Part shown: in pieces, positions 6,880 through 10,928 of the stretch | Position numbering within the stretch: position 1 is the first letter of the stretch | How the letters are laid out: every line of letters starts with the position of its first letter | Assembly (NCBI GenBank): GCA_902806595.1 | Contig: CADCXC010000023.1 | Span: forward strand, 1-10,928 | Reading direction: 5' to 3' | Source: Pyrenopolyporus hunteri | Lineage: Eukaryota; Ascomycota; Sordariomycetes; Xylariales; Hypoxylaceae | Length of the DNA: 10,928 nucleotides | Notes under the pieces: generated by a model | The model's database searches: none | What the model was told of the DNA's origin: nothing | What the model saw: only the letters and a program-made list of their open reading frames with translations | Made by a program: the position numbers and the translations under genes

Positions 6880-9800
6880 TAGGTACTTTATATTTAACTA
6901 AACTTAAATCTATAGTGTTAATGTATAAAGGTGATGTATCAACTCATCAGTTGTTTCTCATTATTTTAGCACGTTTTTATATATCATATTAATAATTATT
7001 TCAGAATCTTTAATAGTTACACTACCATCAATTATACTTCTTTATTACTTTTCTGGTAGTAGTAAAACTATCCCCGGTTTTATAAAGATATTCCATCAAA
7101 TCCCAAGACAATTTATCCCTAGAGATACCTTTACATCTGAATACGTATTCAGGATTACCTTCACTATCCAACTTTGTTGTTTTTAAAGCATAGAATTTCT
7201 CGGCTAGGAAAATAGCTTCTTCGACTTCATGTTCTAACTTAAAACATCCTAACTTTGATGGATCTACCATATCTTCAGGTAGTCTAATATCAGTAACCAA
7301 GCTGTCAGTGTCGGTGTAATAAATATTACCACCCATACTTTGAACTTTCAGCATAGCCTTAGCCATGATGATTCTAGCGTACGATAAAATAGCGGTAGCA
7401 GTAATTATAGAACAGAAATTGTTAGACACTGTTCTTACCTCCTTGGAATTTTCTTCATTTCTAACTTTAATATAGTCTATGTTATTCTTAAGACAAACCT
7501 TTTATCTATACTACTAAAATAAGTAATCATGAATAAATCAGGATTTAATTTAACGATATTTACTACACGACGAGTAGCCTGTAATAAGTTACGTTTTCAT
7601 CACTGACTAGTTTCGTTATAGGTTTTCAGGATTCATACCAAATCTACCAATACCACTATTCATTATAAATTTAGTATTAGCTCTTTCTACTTTATTTTTA
7701 GTAGTACCCTTTATTTTTGATAAGTTAAGTATAAAATCTGTAAGAACTGAAGGTACTTCATTGAAAGTATAACCTTTTAACACTTCAATCTTATACCCTT
7801 GTTCTTTGCGAATTTCAACTCTTCACTAAAATATCATCCTTCCCAAGTACCTAAAGGAAAAGTAAGCGCATCGTTATCAGGATCTCTGTAGGGTAATAAA
7901 CCTAAGTAGGACGGAGACTTAGAATCTAAATCCTCAGAATTGTTAGTGATTATCTTACAATAGAATACTCGAAAAGATCTTCAAGGTTTGTATTATTTAA
8001 ATAAAATTCTACATAATTACAATTAACCCCGCTAGATTCTTTAGACTAGCGAAAGGATACAGAGTTCACATCATAATAAAATAACTTTTACCGTAGGGTT
8101 TATATATTTCAACTCTACCTCCGTAGTATGCATTATTAATATCATTATAAATAGCTTTATTAGTTATATTAGGTATAACCAGTTTATCATCATAGTATTT
8201 AGTATATAAAATCTTTAACGCTAAACTAGTTATGGTTAAAGAATCAGTCATTTGAACTCCGAATGATAAAAAGTAATTTCTATTAGCTACTCTAAGTACC
8301 TCATGTAAAGTAAGAAGATCGAGTTTTAAATATTTTAAACATTCATATTGTAAATGTCAATTAGATTTTACTAACTCCTATATTCAGTTAAGGTAGCATC
8401 CGGATAATATATTTTACCAGGAGTTTGTCCTATATACCATAAGGTATTTTCGTTAACAAAGTCATAAGGAAAAAGGATTTAGATATTTTTAAATCATAAC
8501 TTTTACATAAATCCCTTAAAGATAAAGGTAAGATAGCATAACTATCTAACAGAGTAACCTTACGAACCTTCTTATCTATAACTCTCTTAATAACAACTTT
8601 AAGAATTTGGTATTTCTATCTATGATCTCGAAATAATATAAATTACTATCTGATATACGTTTATTATAGTTACTTAACATTTTAACAATAAAAATAGAAT
8701 CAAAACCTGATAAATTATGTACATAGAATTTAATATTTTTATATTTATCCTTCATAAGCTCAACGATACAACGATGTACTAATTCCTCACTATCTAAATT
8801 TGTATCTATATAATATAATTTTAGACAATTAGGCTCATGTACATAAAACCTAAACTATAAATACGAGATATATTATCAGAAACTTTATAAGTTTCAATGT
8901 CTAAGTACCAAAATTTTGGTTAGGTAATGAGTATTCACGACCAAAATCTTTGTATTTAACAGGTGTCAAGGGAACATTCCGACTTTTTCACTAACCTACT
9001 AGATTTATCAAATATATATAAAGTATTACCTATAACTCTATGCAGATAAACCCCTATATATGTATCAAGAAGTTCTAGTATTAAACGCCCCCTTTTATCA
9101 TACACTCTCTTAGAAAATATATTATCACTTATATTTCTAATCAACAATATATGACATTGACCTTGATATATTTTCCGGTATAATTTAGTGTAGTAAGGAG
9201 AATCCTCTAAATCTTTTTGTAAGGCTGTTATATCGAAATCCTCTAAATCTAATAAGGATATTAAATTAGATAAATTAAACTCATTATCACCTTCGAAACG
9301 TCCATGTCCATACCCACCTAAATAGACGGCATTGGAACTAGATAATAGAGTAGGATCACCACCTAATCCGGAAGGATCAACACTAATACCTCAAATAGCT
9401 TCATACTCTTCAACATAGAATACGACTCAGACTTACCTAAGACACCTTTAGAATCTTCGGTTAAATAATATCTATTATGAACATTTATACTATAAAACTC
9501 TAATACTATGGAATCTAGATCCTCCTCGAATATGTCATTATAGTTACGTAGTAAATCTTGAATAGTCCGTATAGTCAACATCCATAGATCATTTAAACTA
9601 TTATCTTTAGAAGTACCGGTGTAATAAACATACCCTGGAGACCCAGTTCTAAATAAACCCTGACGCTCTAATTTAATCAAAACTGTATATCTAACATTAC
9701 CAAGAAAATATCTATGATTTACGATAGTCCGAATAAAAAGACTTTCATTAACAGCAGTGTCAAGATCCATTCATATATTAAATACAGAGGATTTAGAGGC

Positions 9801-10018
9801 TTTTTAACATCAAAAATCTTTAAACCTTTAACCTCAGAAGAAGGAACAGACAAGGAAGTGAAGTTGAGAATCACCTAAAATTTCCTGGAACATTACAAGC
9901 CATAAATTTAACAGGTTTTAAAGTATATAAAACCCTATTTGCAGGTTGAATATTTTTAAAGTTAAAAATAATCTAAAAACTTAAAATAATGCTGAGTAAA
10001 TAAATTTTTCATTTTCAT
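6880..10018 (-). CDS. dpo: Family B (protein-primed type) DNA polymerase, frameshifted
   Basis: Replicative DNA polymerase of the phi29-like, protein-primed group, expected to copy the plasmid from its TIR ends. N to C: a leader in the TIR, then an N-terminal region of about 250-300 residues that in related plasmids holds the terminal protein, then 3'-5' exonuclease motifs DIET (8890-8901), HNLSGFD (8699-8719) and YLKLD (8318-8332). Polymerase motifs follow: YYGGR (about 8115-8130), motif A DVNSLYP (8054-8072), motif B KFIMNSGIGRFGMNPE (7625-7672), motif C YYTDTDS (7301-7321), and a late WWVDTSP (6929-6949). TGA is tryptophan in NIWMDLD (near 9774), AIWGIS (9391) and SNWHLQ (near 8357). At least ten frame breaks interrupt it. 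ATG 10018 is the mirror of rpo's ATG 1018, and the true start is uncertain. The frame does not stop at the conserved end but runs on to 6287. Confidence 0.88.
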
Positions 10019-10166
10019 TTTAATTATTATATAAAATCTTAATCTATAAATTATAAAATAGGGATAATAAAACCAACAAAGTCAATATCGAAACATAGAA
10101 AACAAATCAAAGCAAATTAAATCAATAACTCGGTGGCATACAAGAGAGAAAGTTAATCTTTATTTA

Positions 10167-10476
10167 TTATCGTAGTTCATCAACCATATTATAAAAAGCA
10201 AAGTAACGGAGGAACAAATTGGAAATTAGACAACCTGCATTATATCTAAAATTTGTGTCAAAATTTGTAAATAAAATTATCAAATAAACCGTAGTAAGCT
10301 CTACCTTTTAATCATTTAAAGGTTGAAAACAACCATTGAGTAAATTGCTCAATATTATAATAAGGGAATATAATGCTTCTAAAGCAAAACCATACTCAGC
10401 ATAGATCTGGTAGAGTAACAATCACCTTGCAGCACCTTAACAGCAGTGGGTTATACCGAAAAGTTAAAAGATTCAT
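10167..10476 (-). pseudogene. Right-TIR copy of the small reading frame, interrupted
   Basis: This is the mirror of 561-869, with its ATG at 10474-10476 and the corresponding TAA at 10167-10169. Relative to the left copy it has one extra A (minus-strand reading) near 10254. The frame then meets a TAG right after the third TGA-tryptophan, losing roughly the last 30 codons. The rest is nearly identical. Either this copy is inactive or the extra base is a sequencing error. Confidence 0.5.
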
Positions 10477-10564
10477 CAAAATTTGACTCGTCCTCCATAG
10501 AATCAACTAATTAAAACCCATACAAGCCATACTTTAAGCACCTATAGGATCAACTCCCTACGAA

Positions 10565-10928
10565 GTACGAGTCCTCCGCCAACGGCGGAGGGAGGGCTTC
10601 GCCTTCCGAAGGAGGAAGCTTTTTCCATCCTTCGGGAAGACGAAGTCACCTCCAAAGGAGGAGGAAGCTTCGCCTATCCCGAAGGAATGGGGCTCTTTTT
10701 ATTTTTCTATTTACGACACACCTGACCCCTCGATTTAGGTCACCCTCCGCCAACGGCGGAGGGAGGGACTCGTCGGAGGGGAGAGAACTAGAGCACTATC
10801 TTTATACCGCTACGATAGCCATTCCGCTGGAACTTTCTTCCCTACGAAGTACGAACTCACCCGCCAACGGCGGAGGGGCATCGCCTATCCCCGACATCGC
10901 CGGGAAAGGAGCCACTTTTCTTTCTTCT
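10565..10928. repeat. Right GC-rich hairpin cluster
   Basis: This mirrors the left cluster, with three copies of the palindrome: 10573-10591, 10743-10763 and 10861-10873, here reading CCGCCAACGGCGG. They pair with the left copies at 440-460, 270-290 and 157-169. A partner for the left copy at 28-48 would lie beyond the window end. Small differences between left and right clusters fall mostly in runs of C or G. Confidence 0.85.

Larger units (their letters stand above)
102..10928. mobile_element. Linear mitochondrial plasmid (invertron), nearly complete
   Basis: The unit has long terminal inverted repeats flanking convergent genes for a phage-type RNA polymerase (plus strand) and a family B DNA polymerase (minus strand). 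This is the classic plan of fungal mitochondrial invertron plasmids such as kalilo and maranhar, which replicate by protein priming. TGA codons fall at tryptophan positions in both genes, so the mitochondrial code (table 4) applies. No capsid, transposase or bacterial gene is seen. The right end of the window cuts the repeat, so the true termini are not shown. Whether this is a free plasmid or an integrated copy cannot be decided here. Confidence 0.85.
9863..10928 (-). repeat. Right terminal inverted repeat
   Basis: This is the inverted copy of 102-1173. Position pairs sum to about 11030 at the outer end and 11036 at the inner end, so the two copies differ by only a few inserted or deleted bases in over 1 kb. 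The copy is cut by the window end inside the GA/CT-rich tract. Near 10251-10256 it carries one extra A relative to the left copy (read on the minus strand), which breaks the small TIR reading frame here. Near-identity of the copies suggests concerted evolution or recent copying. Confidence 0.95.

Noticed and set aside
102..10928. Cytoplasmic yeast killer-type plasmid, adenovirus-like or Polinton-like element
   Set aside because: No capsid, capping, helicase or integrase gene is seen, and TGA-tryptophan codons point to mitochondria.

Overview
The window looks like a nearly complete linear mitochondrial plasmid of the invertron type from a fungus, or a copy of one integrated in mitochondrial DNA. 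The evidence is four things together. There are two terminal inverted repeats (TIRs) of about 1.07 kb. A phage-type single-subunit RNA polymerase gene (rpo) reads rightward and a family B, protein-primed-type DNA polymerase gene (dpo) reads leftward, the two converging. TGA must be read as tryptophan throughout. The DNA is AT-rich but carries GC-rich hairpins of the kind seen in fungal mitochondrial DNA. The host species cannot be named from this sequence.

Layout: 1-101 is GC-rich and purine-rich DNA outside the detectable repeat. The left TIR runs 102-1173, with GC-rich hairpins in its outer part, a small reading frame at 561-869, and the apparent start of rpo near 1018. rpo runs to about 4159. 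Positions 4160-4832 are intergenic, with a 19-bp perfect hairpin at 4400-4441 and an imperfect one at 4573-4636, between the converging 3' ends. On the minus strand, a GIY-YIG endonuclease-like frame ends at 4833, an unrecognised coding stretch covers about 5811-6750, four 30-bp in-frame repeats lie at 6755-6874, and dpo occupies about 6880-10018. The right TIR is 9863-10928 and mirrors the left one.

Both polymerase genes are cut into many frames by small indels, yet every catalytic motif I looked for is present. Most breaks look like loss of one base, often in a homopolymer run. This resembles uncorrected long-read undercalling more than long decay, but the sequence alone cannot settle it.

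By analogy with known invertrons, the DNA polymerase would replicate the element from a protein primer at the TIR ends, and the RNA polymerase would transcribe it. Three features depart from the usual plan. The TIR appears to supply the same N-terminal coding leader to both polymerases. The dpo frame runs past its conserved end through decapeptide repeats. A GIY-YIG nuclease lies downstream of dpo, possibly as part of one long polypeptide.
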